Assembly (NCBI GenBank): GCA_022605955.1
Contig: JAKCOZ010000004.1
Location: 65,780,229 to 65,844,228, forward strand
DNA length: 64,000 bases
Direction of reading: 5' to 3'
Source: Rallus limicola
Lineage: Eukaryota > Chordata > Aves > Gruiformes > Rallidae
In this document: piece after piece, positions 15,236 to 26,182 of the stretch
Layout of the letters: every line of letters starts with the position of its first letter
How positions within the stretch are numbered: position 1 is the first letter of the stretch
The notes under the pieces: generated by a model
The model's input: the letters and a program-made list of their open reading frames with translations, nothing else
What the model was told of the DNA's origin: nothing
The model's database searches: none
Translations under genes and position numbers: made by a program

Positions 15236-16136
15236 AAAGAATTTCTTCCTGAGACCTAATAAAAATCTACTCTATTTCATCTTAAGGTCGTTGCCCCTTG
15301 TCTCATCACTACACTCCCTAATAAAGAGTCCTTCTCCATCTTCACTGCAGGCCCCCTTTAGGCACTGGAAGGCTACTATAAGGTCTCCCCAGAATTTTCT
15401 CTTGTCTAAACCAAAGAAGCCCAAATCTCTCAGCCTGTCATCATAGGAGAGATTTAGCCCTCCTATGGACTTACTCACAAGAGTGGAGTAGAGGGGCAAA
15501 ATCATGTCCCTTCATCTGCTGGTTACACTGTTTTTGATGCAGGCCAAGACACAGTTGGCTTTCTGGACTGCAAACATGCATTTCCATCTTACGCTGAGCT
15601 TTTCATCAATCAACATCCCCAAGTCTTTCTCCTCTCAATACATTCTCTGCCCACCCTGTAGATTAAACCGACCTTTGTGCAGGATCTTGCACTTGGCTAT
15701 GTTGAACTTCATGCTAATCTCTCAAGCCTGTCAAGGTCCCTCTAGATGGCATCCCTTCCCTCCAGTGTGTCAATTGCACCATGCAGCTTGGTGTCATTGG
15801 CAAACTTGCTGAGATTGCATAATTTTCTGGAAGATCTGCTCCATGTAGTTCCCCAGGTTTTCCTCTTTTCCTTTTTTAAACATGGGGATTACATTTCCCC
15901 TTTTCCAATCAGTGGGAACTTCACTGAAGGGCTATGACTACTCAAATATGATGGACTGTGGTTTAGTCACTTCATCTACCAGTTCCCTCAGGACCCACAG
16001 ATGCAGCTCATCAGGCCCATGAACTTTTGCTCTTCCTCTACAAAGGGTGGTTCTTCATTCTTCCAGTCCCTACCTTTGCCTTCTGTGTCCTGGGAAGTGT
16101 GACTAGAGCCCTTGCTAGTGAAGATTGAAGACAGAA
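15236..16136 (-). mobile_element. CR1 LINE fragment, 3' part of ORF2 plus partial 3' UTR
   Basis: Read on the minus strand, this is the end of the CR1 reverse-transcriptase ORF2. The reverse complement near 15776-15811 reads SKFANDTKLHG, and that near 15465-15505 reads MILPLYSTLVSK. Both are typical of the C-terminal region of avian CR1 ORF2. The frame is broken by substitutions and small indels. The copy lacks its extreme 3' end: at low coordinates it stops at the pyrimidine tract, at the same internal position as 16531 in the neighbouring copy. It is also 5' truncated near 16136, as most CR1 copies are. It is non-functional. Confidence 0.85.
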
Positions 16137-16332
16137 GAAACCTGCTAGTTAAAGGAAAAGGGGAAAAAAAAATCTGAAACTTGGAAAATTAAAAGACAAA
16201 ATTTGAAACCTGCAAAAATTATTTCTTCAATGAAAACTTAAAAAGAAAATATCACATGACTGTAAAAAAGAATCAAGGAATGACAAAATAATCAAGAGCC
16301 AAGCCAGAGCTCAGGGGACTGAGTTTGAAGGA
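16137..16332. other. A-rich spacer between two CR1 copies
   Basis: This A-rich stretch contains repeated AAAA/GAAA runs and no recognisable coding content. It separates the two CR1 fragments, which appear to be independent insertions. Confidence 0.5.
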
Positions 16333-16725
16333 ATCGTAGAATCATAGAATCACCAAGGTTGGAAAAGACCTTCAAGATCATCAAGCCCAACTGTCAGTGC
16401 CACACCACCATAACATCTAAACTATCTCCTGAAGTGCAATATTTACCCATTTTTTTTAACAGCTCCAGGGTTGGTGATTCCACCACCTCCTTGGGCAGCC
16501 TATTCCAATGTTTGACCACTCTCTCAGTGAAGAACTTTTAATTAATATCCAATCTGAACCTCCCCTGGCACAAGTTAAACCCATTCCTTCTTGTACTGTC
16601 ACTAGTTATTAGGGAGAAGAGGGCAACATCTGCCATACTACAAATTCCTTTTGGGTAGCTGTAGAGAATGATAAGGTCCCCCCTCAGCCTCCTCTTCTCC
16701 AGGCTAAACAGCCCCATGTAGGGTA
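16333..16725 (-). mobile_element. CR1 LINE 3' end
   Basis: The + strand begins with GAATCGTAGAATCATAGAATC followed by a GGTTGGAAAAGACC-type block. This is the reverse complement of the CR1 3' UTR and its short terminal repeats. The copy extends to about 16725, where it ends in a sequence like the CTCTTCTCCAGGCTAAACAG segment of avian CR1 elements. It is 5' truncated, so it has no intact reverse transcriptase. The 3' tail lies at low coordinates, so the element is on the minus strand. Confidence 0.9.
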
Positions 16726-19700
16726 CAGCGGTAGTCCAAAGAAGCTGAAATGGAGGAGCAAAATTGAGGTAGAAGGGCAAAAAATATGGGAAAGGCAAGG
16801 AAATGGTGTCCTCCTGCTGCCTGTGTCCTGAGACAAAACAGTGTGTTTTGAGCACACCACCACATATGTATCTATTCTATGAGTACAACTCTGGATATCC
16901 TCTGGAAAGGTTGCACTGGGAAGATTTTCTGGGAGCAGTATATGTGTGCCATACAAATACAATAGAAATAAACAAAGCCAGAGTCTTGTGAGATCTTTGA
17001 GAAATTTTTGTAGATATATTCTTCCCTTAGAAGAAGGTAATCTGTGTCACATAAGAGTTCCTGAAGAAGTAAGATTTATAGCATAGACTTAACATTTTAG
17101 GAAAAGAGAGGTCATCATCCTCATTTCCATATCTACACCCGAATAAATTTCCACCCCAGAGAACTGTTGAGAAGAAGATATTGATCAGTAAGTTAATTTT
17201 AGTTTAAGTATAACACTGAGCTGGATTTAAATTTACTTTTGGACTTCCAACAGTTTTTTAGCTTGCTTATAACATTTCTCACAGGATCCAGGGAGATTTT
17301 TTTAGTCATTGTTGTGAACCTTGCTAGTCCATTAAAAAGAAACCTTTTAACAGCCATCATCTTGTGGAGTCATAAAGAAAAGATACTTTTTGAAAAATAT
17401 TGAATTAGAAAAGGGGAAAGAGAATATGCCAGGATATGGTGAGAATTGAATTATGAGTCTAAAATGAATGTCAGACATAGAGAACTATGCAGTTGGGATT
17501 GAGTTCATGGGTTTGGAGAAGCTTTTTAGCACCGGTTATACACAGATTACATCATTTTAAATGCAGAATCTCAGAAAGGGGTTTATAGAGTTTTACTGCT
17601 ACTTTAGGTGAAAAATAAATTAGATTCCCAAAACTGGAAGAGCATGGACTAAAGTGTAATAGCAAAAGGAGACAGGCAAAGACCTCCTGAGGTATTCAGG
17701 GACATTTCATGCGTGCGTGCTTGTGAGGATCTCAGCCTGAGTTCTCTGATCTACTCAGCATTGCCTTGTACATTAAATAGCAACTACCTTACTCATATCA
17801 CACCTTTGGAGTAACAACAGCCATAACTCGCACAATGTTGCCAGAGCAGCCTTAAACCCAAATTTATAGGACAGGAGTTGGAAGACAGAAGGTAAGGGTG
17901 CACCATACAATGAGCTCACAATTAAATTCAGAAAGGACAGCTTCTTTGGAAGTTAATTTATTGTGTAAATTAAAGCTATTCTTACAAAAGGATGGGCTAA
18001 TAGCAAAGATTGTGTAAGAGCAGCCATTTATGCCTTGTGTGCAAATGTCCTTGTACAAATCTGTGCAGCCTGTCCAGCAATCCTCGTTATTTCCCAGAAG
18101 GCAGTGGGGAGTCCTAGATGTCTATTGTCTCAAATTATCCATCACCTTGATTGTATGTGACTAGGTTCCCCTTGGGTGCTATAATAACATTTGATTATGG
18201 CCCTAAAGATATTTAGTAAATGAATTAATTATTATGACTCCTGTAATGCCCAAATGCCCCTGAAACTATCACAGCAAGATAACAATTTATCAGAAGTATT
18301 CCTATATCCAAATAACAAATTACGGGGTTGGGAATATTTCATGAGTGGATGTAAAGCTGAATGAATTTTGAAAATGATCTTTGATATTGCTATTATGCAG
18401 AAATTGAAAACTTAAATGAAAAAAAGAAAGGTTAAGGCAAAATCAGGATGTCTCTAGGGAAAAATTGTTCTTTGAAAACTGATTTTTGACTGGAAATTTA
18501 TTCTTCATTCTACCCGTTCCAGTCTATGAATTTCTAAACAGCTTTGGCATGGCACAGGACCAACCATTGCATTTCCAGTCATTTTGTAGAGCCTGTCCAA
18601 AATTTCATCTACATTCTGTGAATATTCTAAATTATCTTTTAAAATTCCTTTACCAGTTCAGGTTTATGGTCACTGTGGGCAAAATACAAATGAGCTATTG
18701 CTACTCTGTTTTCTAGCCTACATGAGCTATGCTAGTATTACAAAAAGAGCAGATGAGTATGAGGCTTTTTCCTCTTTCATACACCTTTTTCCAATGGCAT
18801 GGGAAGCTAAAGATTGTGTTTGACAAGAAAAAACAATACAGCAAACAATGGGACCTGTCTATCCTCCCAAAAATCTTTCTAAACTAAACCAAATTTAAAT
18901 ACAGAACATCAAGTCTATATAGCCAAAGTCAAGAAAAGTCAAGAAATCCACAAAGTTTTCAACAACTACTGATAATATTCTATAAATACTCCATTTGTAA
19001 TCCTGTTTTCTGGTTAAATGGGAATCTTAATAGATTATTGATTATGCTGTAAAATCTATACCATAAAATATACAAGATATGCGCAGTGGTAACATTGAGG
19101 TTTCTCTGGTAGCATTAACTTTTATGTTTCCTGACTCTGGATTTTAACTACAACCTTAAACATTACATTTTTATGCTAACAGTTCATGCAGCTCTTACTA
19201 AAATATATCGCACCTACCTTTACCATTTACCAATAGACATAATTTCCCCTAGAAAAGTAAGACAACAGTCTTTTCATTCAAAATTCGTGGTGACAGTCAT
19301 GACAAACACATGATAGTAACAGTCTCACAAGCAGGACGCTTATCTGTTTTACTAGTTCAGAAAGGCCTGATTGATGTGAAAGACCAAGGTCTCTCTAAAG
19401 ATAATTTAGCCATTTCCATACAGTTTACGCTTGTGTTAGCTGTATCCTGCAAGGGGACTCCCAGGGGGATTTTCTGTGACCTTCCCTCTAAAAGGTAACA
19501 CATAAGAGATTCCTAAAGGAACCATCATCTAACAAGACTAATGATAGCTTCCATGCCTATTATCATTCAGTGAGAGCGAAAGAGACTTTAAAAATGCAGT
19601 ACCACATTCCTCCCTTGATGTTTCTCATGATCTATTAAGGTATTAGATGCCAGATAAATTAATCATTTAAAACTTACAGTTAAGTCTTTACAAATAATAA

Positions 19701-21396
19701 CCAGGTGTACTTTGATTATTTTTTATCTCACTATATATATATTTATATTTCTGTCACTAGGCACAAATGATATGAGACAATTTCTTTATTGATGACTAAT
19801 GGCTAGCTAAAGTTCACAAAACCACCAATATTCCTCAGCCTTTCAGTGCATTAGAAAGTTAGGAGGATTACAGAAAACCATCCATTTTTTGTTTCTGAAA
19901 TGGCTTATGGTTTGTCACTCAGCTATACTTTCATGCTGTTTTAGGGAGTGTGAGCTATTGTGATGACTGTTTATTAATGCATATAACCTATGCTTGATTT
20001 ATTTTTTTCCCTGATCGCTAGTACTTCGTTTAAAAGTTCCTCTAGTGCACAGTTACTAGAGAATTTGCTTGGGAACTAATTTTTATTGAAGCAGACTTTC
20101 TTCCTTATTTCGGTTTTTGTAGCATAAATGCATGATCTACATTTCTGTTTAACCCCTTATCACCAAAATATCATTACTGAAATATCTTTCATGGTTGTCC
20201 AATATATATTTTTAATAAAGAAAAATAAAGTCCTTTCAGGGTAGTGATGACATTTTGAGTTTCAGCACTGTCCTGAAGATCTATTTATTTTCTTCAGAGT
20301 TTGTATTCAATTAGTCCTATGGGAACCACCTGCATTTCTCTAGTGACCATGTTGCTTTCTACAGATTTTAAGCTTGTACTTTAAAACAGAAAATGATTGA
20401 CCTATACAGCTGGAGCTTAATTTTCCTGATATGAACTGGTGCAGGTCTATTTCTAGATACCTAGGTAAGCATGCTTTTGCACTAAATATGAATAATTCTT
20501 GGCGTTTCTCTACTGGAATTAAAAAATATGGGTGAATTCAACAAAGTTCTAAGTATGATTGTAAGTGCCAAAAAAAGTATTCCAACAATACTATTTATAG
20601 CTTATTTTATGAATCAGCGTGTTTCTGTTTTTTTCAATATGATACCCTAATATTTGTTTAATTTTGTTTTATGAAGAGTCTTGATGCATATAAATATATG
20701 GTAAAGTTGCACCTGAACCTGAGCTATTCATTCAACCAAGGCCACAAGATTTCTTGGGTATTTCACAGCATGATGTACTGATATAGATACATAGAGAGCT
20801 ATAGTAACGTAAAGATATATCACTGTATAAGAAGGCTATCCGGAGGTCTTTGTGATCTCCTTACTATTCCTAGTGGATCCATATCTGCCACAGGTATTGC
20901 ATCATTTATTACAACCTCTGGTAGATAATAAAACAGACTGCCCAAAGGCAGTAAAGGCACACCCTGTTCTGGAGGTGGTTACTCAGGATATAGGTTAAGC
21001 AGAAAGGTGAGTCAGTGTGGAAAATTTAATTTGCCACAACACTCTTTTCCTCTCAATCCACTGTTTTGAGACATAGGAGAACATGCTTAATATGTAAGGA
21101 GCTGTAGTGTGTGTGACATTGTTGGGAGTACTCAGGAAGACATGATTGCTTCCTCCCTCTCCTTCATCCATAGTCAGACAGCATGGCAGCTGCTCTACTG
21201 TGGTGGGCCTATACCAGCCGACAGACCTTGCATGCTATGATACATACCCTTGTGAGGTGTGCCAAAGCTTTTGTCCTCTGATTCCCTCAAAACTGCATGG
21301 AACAATACTATGGCAAAGCTCCTACTAACTTTGTCAGAGGCAGTTCTGAATACGCATTTATACCCAAGGTATCTACATCTATTATGTGACGTGACA
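16726..21396. other. Unique AT-rich non-coding DNA
   Basis: No gene is supported. Open frames are at most about 105 codons and are unremarkable; those at 16538-16962 on the minus strand lie mostly over the CR1 end. A short TA-rich run is present near 19732-19750. I see no other recognisable repeat. Confidence 0.55.
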
Positions 21397-21398
21397 TA

Positions 21399-21551
21399 GA
21401 ATCATAGAATGGTCGGTTTTGGAAGGGACCCTAAGGATCATATAGTTCCAACCTCCCTGCCACAGGCAGGGCCACCAACCTTCAGGCCTAGATCTACACA
21501 AGGTTGCCCAGGGCCCCATCCAATCTGGCCTTGAACACCAGGGATGGGGCA
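21399..21551 (-). mobile_element. CR1 LINE 3' end fragment
   Basis: The + strand starts with ATAGAATCATAGAATGG and continues through TCCAACCTCCCTGCC and GGTTGCCCAGGGCCCCATCC to CTTGAACACCAGGGATGGGGC. This is the canonical order of the reverse-complemented avian CR1 3' UTR. The copy is 5' truncated at about 21551 and has no coding capacity. Confidence 0.92.
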
Positions 21552-21662
21552 TACATATAATAGATGTTTCCCTTTCTGAAAGTAGCAAAATATAAACAAA
21601 AAAGAAGATTATGAGATCAAATAATGATTAGCAAGTCAATTATTAATAAGCTGTAGGGTTTT

Positions 21663-21677
21663 CCCCCCCCCCCCCCC
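21663..21677 (+). repeat. C15 homopolymer
   Basis: There are fifteen consecutive C residues (G15 on the minus strand) after a short T run. The true length may vary, because sequencing such runs is error-prone. Confidence 0.9.
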
Positions 21678-21689
21678 TATTATTTGAAC

Positions 21690-22892
21690 AAGATTTTTAC
21701 AAGTGCTTTGACGAAGTTATTCTCTATTTCTGGAGATAATCCACAACTAACAAGCTACCAGTAGAAATACCTTAGTATATTTTTGATTCCTGAAATCTGA
21801 AAAGTTTTAGTGATGAAAAGGTACAGTGATGAACAAATCTACGAGGGCTGGATTCTGATCCATAAGTTCATTAATATAACCTTACTTTTCACTTTTCATG
21901 TGCAGCCCTCACAGTGCTGAGCTGTGTACTGGTACCTAGCAAGGTGCTGACAACACACTGGTGTTGTGGCTATTGTTGAGCAGTGCTGGCACACATCAAA
22001 GATGTCTCTCTCCAACATTTCTCCTCCCATCAACAGTAGGTGGGGGTGGGCAAGATCTTAGGAGAGAACACAGCCAGGACAGCTGACCCAAATTTACCAG
22101 AGGGATATTCCGTACCATGTGATGTCTGCTCAGCAATAAGAAGCTGAGAGATAAGAGAAGGAAGTGGGGCGTTCATTTTTTTGTTTGTCTTCGAGGGCAA
22201 CCACTACATACACAGACCCTTTCTTCCTGGAAAGTGGTCTAACATAGTGAATAATTTTTCTTTTTTTTGCTCCTATGCGTGGCCTTTTGTTTTTGCTGTA
22301 TTAAACTGCCTTTATCTTGACCCACAATTTTGTGGTTGTTTCTTCTCCCCTCCCGTTCTGCTGAAGAGGGGAGTGATAGATACCTGGTGGCAGATACTTG
22401 CTTGGTAGACACCTGGTGTCCAGCCAAGGTTAAACTACTGCATGGTACATGAAAGGAAAATATTGGGTTTTTTTCTGTCATAGAAAAGGATGGAATTTAA
22501 TTGTAAGTTTGTCAGAGATTATAATTTAATTTATTACACATTATCCGTCCAGGCCGGATATGGCAGAGGGCTGGTCCAAGAGGTGGTCATGCAATGGGGT
22601 AAAGGCAGCAAATAGAGACAGAGAAAAGCTATTTGGTATTCAGCATGTTCAAACGCTGAGTGTTACTCTCTAAGCAGAAGTTTGATGATGAAGATAGCAT
22701 TGCACATTTGACATTTTTCCTGTTGTCTCTGCGTAAGTATTCTGTGCATTGATTTTGTAACCATGTTGCTCTTTCTAACATTTCTCATTTGATTCATTAA
22801 GTACCATGCTGAAGACTTTATGTTCAAATACAATATATGTAGAAATGAATGATTGCTTATAGTATTAATAAGCAATAAAATTTTGAACACAA
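21690..22892. other. Unique non-coding DNA upstream of the ERV
   Basis: No gene is supported and no repeat is recognised. The stretch ends at the 6-bp target sequence of the retroviral insertion. Confidence 0.5.
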
Positions 22893-22898
22893 CATTCA
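22893..22898 (+). repeat. Left target-site duplication CATTCA
   Basis: The hexamer CATTCA lies immediately before the TG that opens the 5' LTR. The same hexamer follows the CA that closes the 3' LTR. Confidence 0.92.
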
Positions 22899-23182
22899 TG
22901 TGCAGGAATGGTTAGCTTACAGAGGCCACATAGACATGGGCCAGCTGTCCGAGCTGGAATTTGGGAGGCATCGTACACAGCTAGTCTAGTTGCTGATATG
23001 AACTGGACGTGCTATTCCTGGATACCTGAGTTGAAAACAACAGGATGCCTCTCTGATTCAGGCGTGAGAAAAGGGGGATGTAGCTGACCACCGATGAAGA
23101 ACTAAGGGCAGGACTGACCTTAAAAATAATAACCAATAATGAGCTTGGCTTTTGCAATATGTAATGAACTAATTAGAACTAT

Positions 23183-23190
23183 TATAAAAG
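23183..23190 (+). promoter_or_regulatory. TATA box of the 5' LTR
   Basis: TATAAAAG lies 16 bases before AATAAA and is conserved in the 3' LTR at 28607-28614. It would set transcription start near 23212-23220. Confidence 0.75.
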
Positions 23191-23205
23191 ACGACTGTAT
23201 TATTC

Positions 23206-23211
23206 AATAAA
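23206..23211 (+). terminator. Polyadenylation signal of the 5' LTR
   Basis: AATAAA is also present at 28630-28635 in the 3' LTR, where it would direct 3' processing of proviral transcripts. Confidence 0.75.
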
Positions 23212-23267
23212 TGGAGCTTGCTGATTACTCGCATCAAGTGTCCAAGTCTTCCCTCCGTCGCAACAAA

Positions 23268-23285
23268 TGGTCCCGAACAGGGACC
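23268..23285 (+). promoter_or_regulatory. Primer-binding site, lysine-tRNA-like
   Basis: Two bases after the LTR comes TGG followed by TCCCGAACAGGGACC. The run CCCGAACAGGGAC is identical to the core of the classic tRNA-Lys3 primer-binding site used by several betaretroviruses and lentiviruses. The segment between TGG and CCCGAAC is one base shorter and substituted. Either this is a decayed Lys3 site or another tRNA was used. Classical avian leukosis-type viruses use tRNA-Trp, so this differs from them. Confidence 0.7.
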
Positions 23286-23756
23286 CTGACCTGAAGGAGG
23301 GCTGAGCCAGCGACTGGTCCTGTAAGCAGCGCAGGAGGCGATAAGGGTAGGCGACAGGGCAGGTCCCTGCGCCCGGGAGCACCTACAGAGTTTACCGCGT
23401 CCCTCCGTCTCGACTCAGTGCCCGGGAGCGCCTTTTAGAGGCTACCACCGTTGGACACAGACACGCCGCTGAAGTCTGGAAAGGCTGCAACAGCACTGAC
23501 CAAAAGAGTGGCACGGAAGGCACAAGGGAAGATCCCCCGTGCAGGACACGGAAGGGAAGATCCCTCGCCAGTGAGTACGTTTTGCGGGCCCGCAAGGTAT
23601 GGAGAGACAAGCGGCATAATTGGCTCAAATGCTTTTTAGAAAAGCATTTTCTAAATTTTTTTTCTAAATTTTCTAATTCAGGGGATAGACCATAGGAAGG
23701 AGTTACATAGGAAGGGGTTTTTTCTCAAATCCAGATATGGTTTTTGAACATGCAGA
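23286..23756 (+). other. ERV leader (untranslated) with short direct repeats
   Basis: This is GC-rich compared with its surroundings up to about 23600. GCCCGGGAGC occurs at 23371-23380 and again at 23420-23429. AAGGGAAGATCCC occurs at 23524-23536 and again at 23552-23564. Candidate splice donors are CCA|GTGAGT (GT at 23571) and AAG|GTATGG (GT at 23596). In retroviruses this region carries dimerisation and packaging signals; that role here is inference. Confidence 0.6.
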
Positions 23757-24308
23757 GTGGCGCAAGCAGAACTGATGCAAAAAGAGAAAAAATCTGCTAC
23801 GGAGAATGTATTTTTGTTTCTGTGCGCCCTTTCACCCACCCCAGTTACTGTGCTCAGCAATAATGCTGTGTTATCAGTGCAAAGTGGTAAATCTGTCGGA
23901 ATTGAAAGGAAAGAATTAGTTCGCGTAAATCTGCCATCAAGGTATGCACACCCCCTTGCTATTATCCCTTTGGAAGGAAAAAATGTGGAAAGAAACCATG
24001 CAACTGACTGCCATTAATATCTGTTCACCTCTAACTTTGCTTAGCCTAAAACACTTTATGACGCAGCTAAAAATGTTAGCCGCCATGAGCAACTGCGTCT
24101 TGTCCTTGAAAAGCTGGCAAACATGGACGCGGAGCAGGCAACAGCATGCCCTGCTGTTAAAGGTTTTGCAGGATTGCCCACCCACGTACCCTATAACTAT
24201 GGAGATGAAGACTACAGATACAAAGAATCACCGACTAAACCACCAGACAAGAAACCTCAGGACAGGAACAACAATCCTATGGAGAAGGACAAGTATCAGC
24301 TTCAATAA
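23757..24308 (+). pseudogene. gag: Possible gag remnant
   Basis: By position, gag should start here. Two frames carry plausible protein stretches. One is open from 23757 to 24017 (about 86 codons). The second runs from about 24045 to the TAA at 24306-24308 and is charged and proline-rich toward its end (KESPTKPPDKK). The two are in different frames, and a TAG precedes the second at 24042. I cannot see a convincing capsid major homology region or CCHC zinc knuckles, so most of capsid, nucleocapsid and protease appears to be deleted. The assignment rests mainly on position between leader and pol. Confidence 0.4.
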
Positions 24309-24770
24309 CCATCGGCTGAGGGACACAGAGACTGCTCGTCGGAGCCTGGACACGTAAGGTGTTGTCAGTACAGAAAAAATGGTTAAATCAGGGTATTTCG
24401 ATTTCTACACAATCGTGCTAATTACCAGGGAGAATTTATGTGGGGATGAGCAGGTGGTGGAGAAAGTGGGAGGCGGAGGAAGCATGGCGACCGCGCGCCA
24501 GTCCTGACACTCAGTTCCCCTCGTCTTGCAATGTTATTTGTCTGATAAATTGGTTTGCAGTATTTGTCTGTATATGCTATAGATTCAAGGATGCGTTTCT
24601 CCAACTGAGAGCAAGTCTGGTTACTAAGAAAAAAGATTTCTGATAGCGACCATTGAAAGTGGGCAGCTTACTTTAAACATTTAACCTGCAAAATAGAAAT
24701 GTCCATCTGGGTTGATCAGTGTACAAAATTTAATACGGGAGCAAAAATTGCTTTTCAGACTATAAACAAA
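24309..24770 (+). other. Unassigned ERV interior (gag-pro-pol junction deleted)
   Basis: About 460 bases hold no frame that I can assign. A complete retrovirus would carry the end of gag, protease and the N-terminal half of reverse transcriptase here (several kilobases), so a large internal deletion lies in or next to this segment. Confidence 0.5.
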
Positions 24771-25130
24771 ATTAACCCAGGAAAAATGTATTACTGGGTA
24801 CGCTCCCTCAAAGCATAAAAAATTTACCAACTATGTGCCAAATTTATGTAGCTTTGACACTTGTTCCAGTATGGTAAATGCAATCCTTGTTTAATCTTTT
24901 ATTATTGCATGGTTGATATCTTGATTCTGGGAAAGAACTTGAATGTTGAAAGTTTGATTCGTGACTTAACAGTGTATTTAAAATGCAAGGCGTTACAGAT
25001 TGTTCTATAGAAAATTCAGAAGAAGCCAGTATGGAAATATTTGGACTGACAGATTGATAACTAATGCACAAAAGTTGCTTAGAGATATTAACTGGCTTTG
25101 CTCATTGCGTGGTATAATGCATCAGTATTT
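24771..25130 (+). pseudogene. pol: pol remnant: reverse transcriptase palm to connection
   Basis: Short motifs typical of retroviral reverse transcriptase occur in the right order but in different frames. PTMCQIYVA starts at 24827, where the family has the P-x-x-CQ-x-YV block before the active site. MVDILILGKNLN lies near 24908-24945 and occupies the YxDD active-site region. KIQKKPVWKYL lies near 25012-25046 and is followed by KLLRDINWL near 25072-25100, marking the thumb and connection. The active-site box reads CMVD, so the first catalytic aspartate is lost. There are in-frame stops (for example TAG before KIQ) and at least one frameshift. The fingers region is missing, so it is inactive. 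Confidence 0.75.
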
Positions 25131-25240
25131 TTATTACCTATATTTGCAGCCACACTGAACCAGCTGGCTGACTCAAGGTCTAGCACGGAGAAATCAGAGA
25201 GCAGACAGGCTGGTAGCAACAACATGAGCTGCTGTGTTGC
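25131..25240 (+). pseudogene. pol: pol remnant: RNase H C-terminus
   Basis: The frame beginning ACT at 25171 reads TQGLARRNQRADRLVATT. The block N-x-x-AD-x-L is characteristic of the end of the retroviral RNase H domain, where the aspartate is the last catalytic carboxylate. The upstream 25150-25170 carries a SHTEPAG-like stretch expected just before it. The distance from the RT connection shows that most of RNase H has been deleted. A TGA follows shortly. Confidence 0.65.
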
Positions 25241-25811
25241 ACAAGCTCAGAAGTTCTAAGAATTTTTTTTTTTAACACATTGTTAAGATACTTCCACGAC
25301 AATACCACTTGTTGGTTGCTGAATTTAAAGGGTTTGTACTGCTACTGCACAAACCAAGAAATCTAGTGAACATTCAGTTCCAGGTGTACTCTGCTATAGC
25401 AGCACTTGAGTACCCTGTGAAGTCAAAACTGACAATGACAGCCCAGAACATACAGCACAAGCAATACAAGCCTTTTCTTTTTCAATTATGGAATGTTACA
25501 GGGACACCACATTTGCCTGCAGGTCAGGCTGTAGTGGAACGTATAAATGAAACTCTCAAGCGTTTGCTCTACAAAATAAAAACGGGGGAGAGAAGGAGAT
25601 CTCTCCAACTGATTGACCAACTGATTGCTTTTTCAATTATGGACATGCAGTAGGTTTAAAAGGAGGTTTGAAAGGGAACAAAAAGAATAATAAAAGGTGT
25701 TCATAAGAAATGAAGTTGCAGGTACTAACTTGGGGAAGGAAATCTGCCTATGTCGTTACAGATTACCAAATGGATAAAGCCGTGGATCCAGAAGAAATCA
25801 AGCCCGCATGA
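25241..25811 (+). pseudogene. pol: pol remnant: integrase
   Basis: Frame 25309-25653 (about 114 codons, with no good ATG) covers the second half of the integrase catalytic core. GQAVVERINETLKRLLYKIK at 25522-25581 contains the conserved glutamate of the D,D-35-E triad (codon 77 of this frame). The TDNG-type box is replaced by T-M-T-A near 25429-25440, so the second catalytic aspartate is lost. A separate in-frame stretch at 25722-25811 reads VLTWGRKSAYVVTD and ends IKPA then TGA, which matches the C-terminal DNA-binding domain. The N-terminal zinc-binding domain is at most a trace. It cannot be active. Confidence 0.8.
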
Positions 25812-26182
25812 ACCAACTCGGGATCCTGATCGCACTAACTGAAGTCAAGTGTTCTAACTGCAGCCACGATGGACTATGAATTTTGCTGTGGGACATTTTG
25901 AACCATCTAACAGTCTTTGAAACATGCATGTGTTTGTGGTAAATGAAAATTAGGGAAATAATGATTTCTGCACAGCCTAAGATCATAGACTACAATGGAT
26001 GCCTACACATAAATGTGAGGCTGATGTTACCTGCACTCCTGACACTCCTGATTGGCAAAGCAAACAAATACAATAGCAAAGATAGTAAAGTACTTAGCCA
26101 CAGATTTGTGCAGCACTTGAGTTTTGCTGCTGTCTCATGATATGTGCTGCAGGAATCTGTCTGACCACTCAGCATTCAGAAA
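25812..26182 (+). other. Unassigned ERV interior between pol and envelope remnants
   Basis: About 370 bases where the surface part of an envelope would be expected. Open frames are short (up to 65 codons on +) and not recognisable. Probably deleted or eroded coding sequence. Confidence 0.4.

Larger units (their letters stand above)
22899..23265 (+). repeat. 5' LTR of the ERV
   Basis: The LTR is 367 bp, opens TGTGCAGG and closes CGCAACA. It has a CCAAT-like motif (AACCAAT, 23131-23137), a TATA box TATAAAAG at 23183-23190 and AATAAA at 23206-23211. AATAAA falls between the TATA box and the expected cap site about 30 bases downstream. The polyadenylation signal therefore sits at the end of U3 and the R region must be very short, an arrangement known in alpha- and betaretroviruses. 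It differs from the 3' LTR at 14 positions. The 133-bp block 23035-23167 is identical in both. Confidence 0.95.

Noticed and set aside
23944..24357. 137-codon frame on the + strand in the ERV
   Set aside because: It overlaps the better gag-like frame, has no recognisable domain, and its composition looks like an out-of-frame reading.
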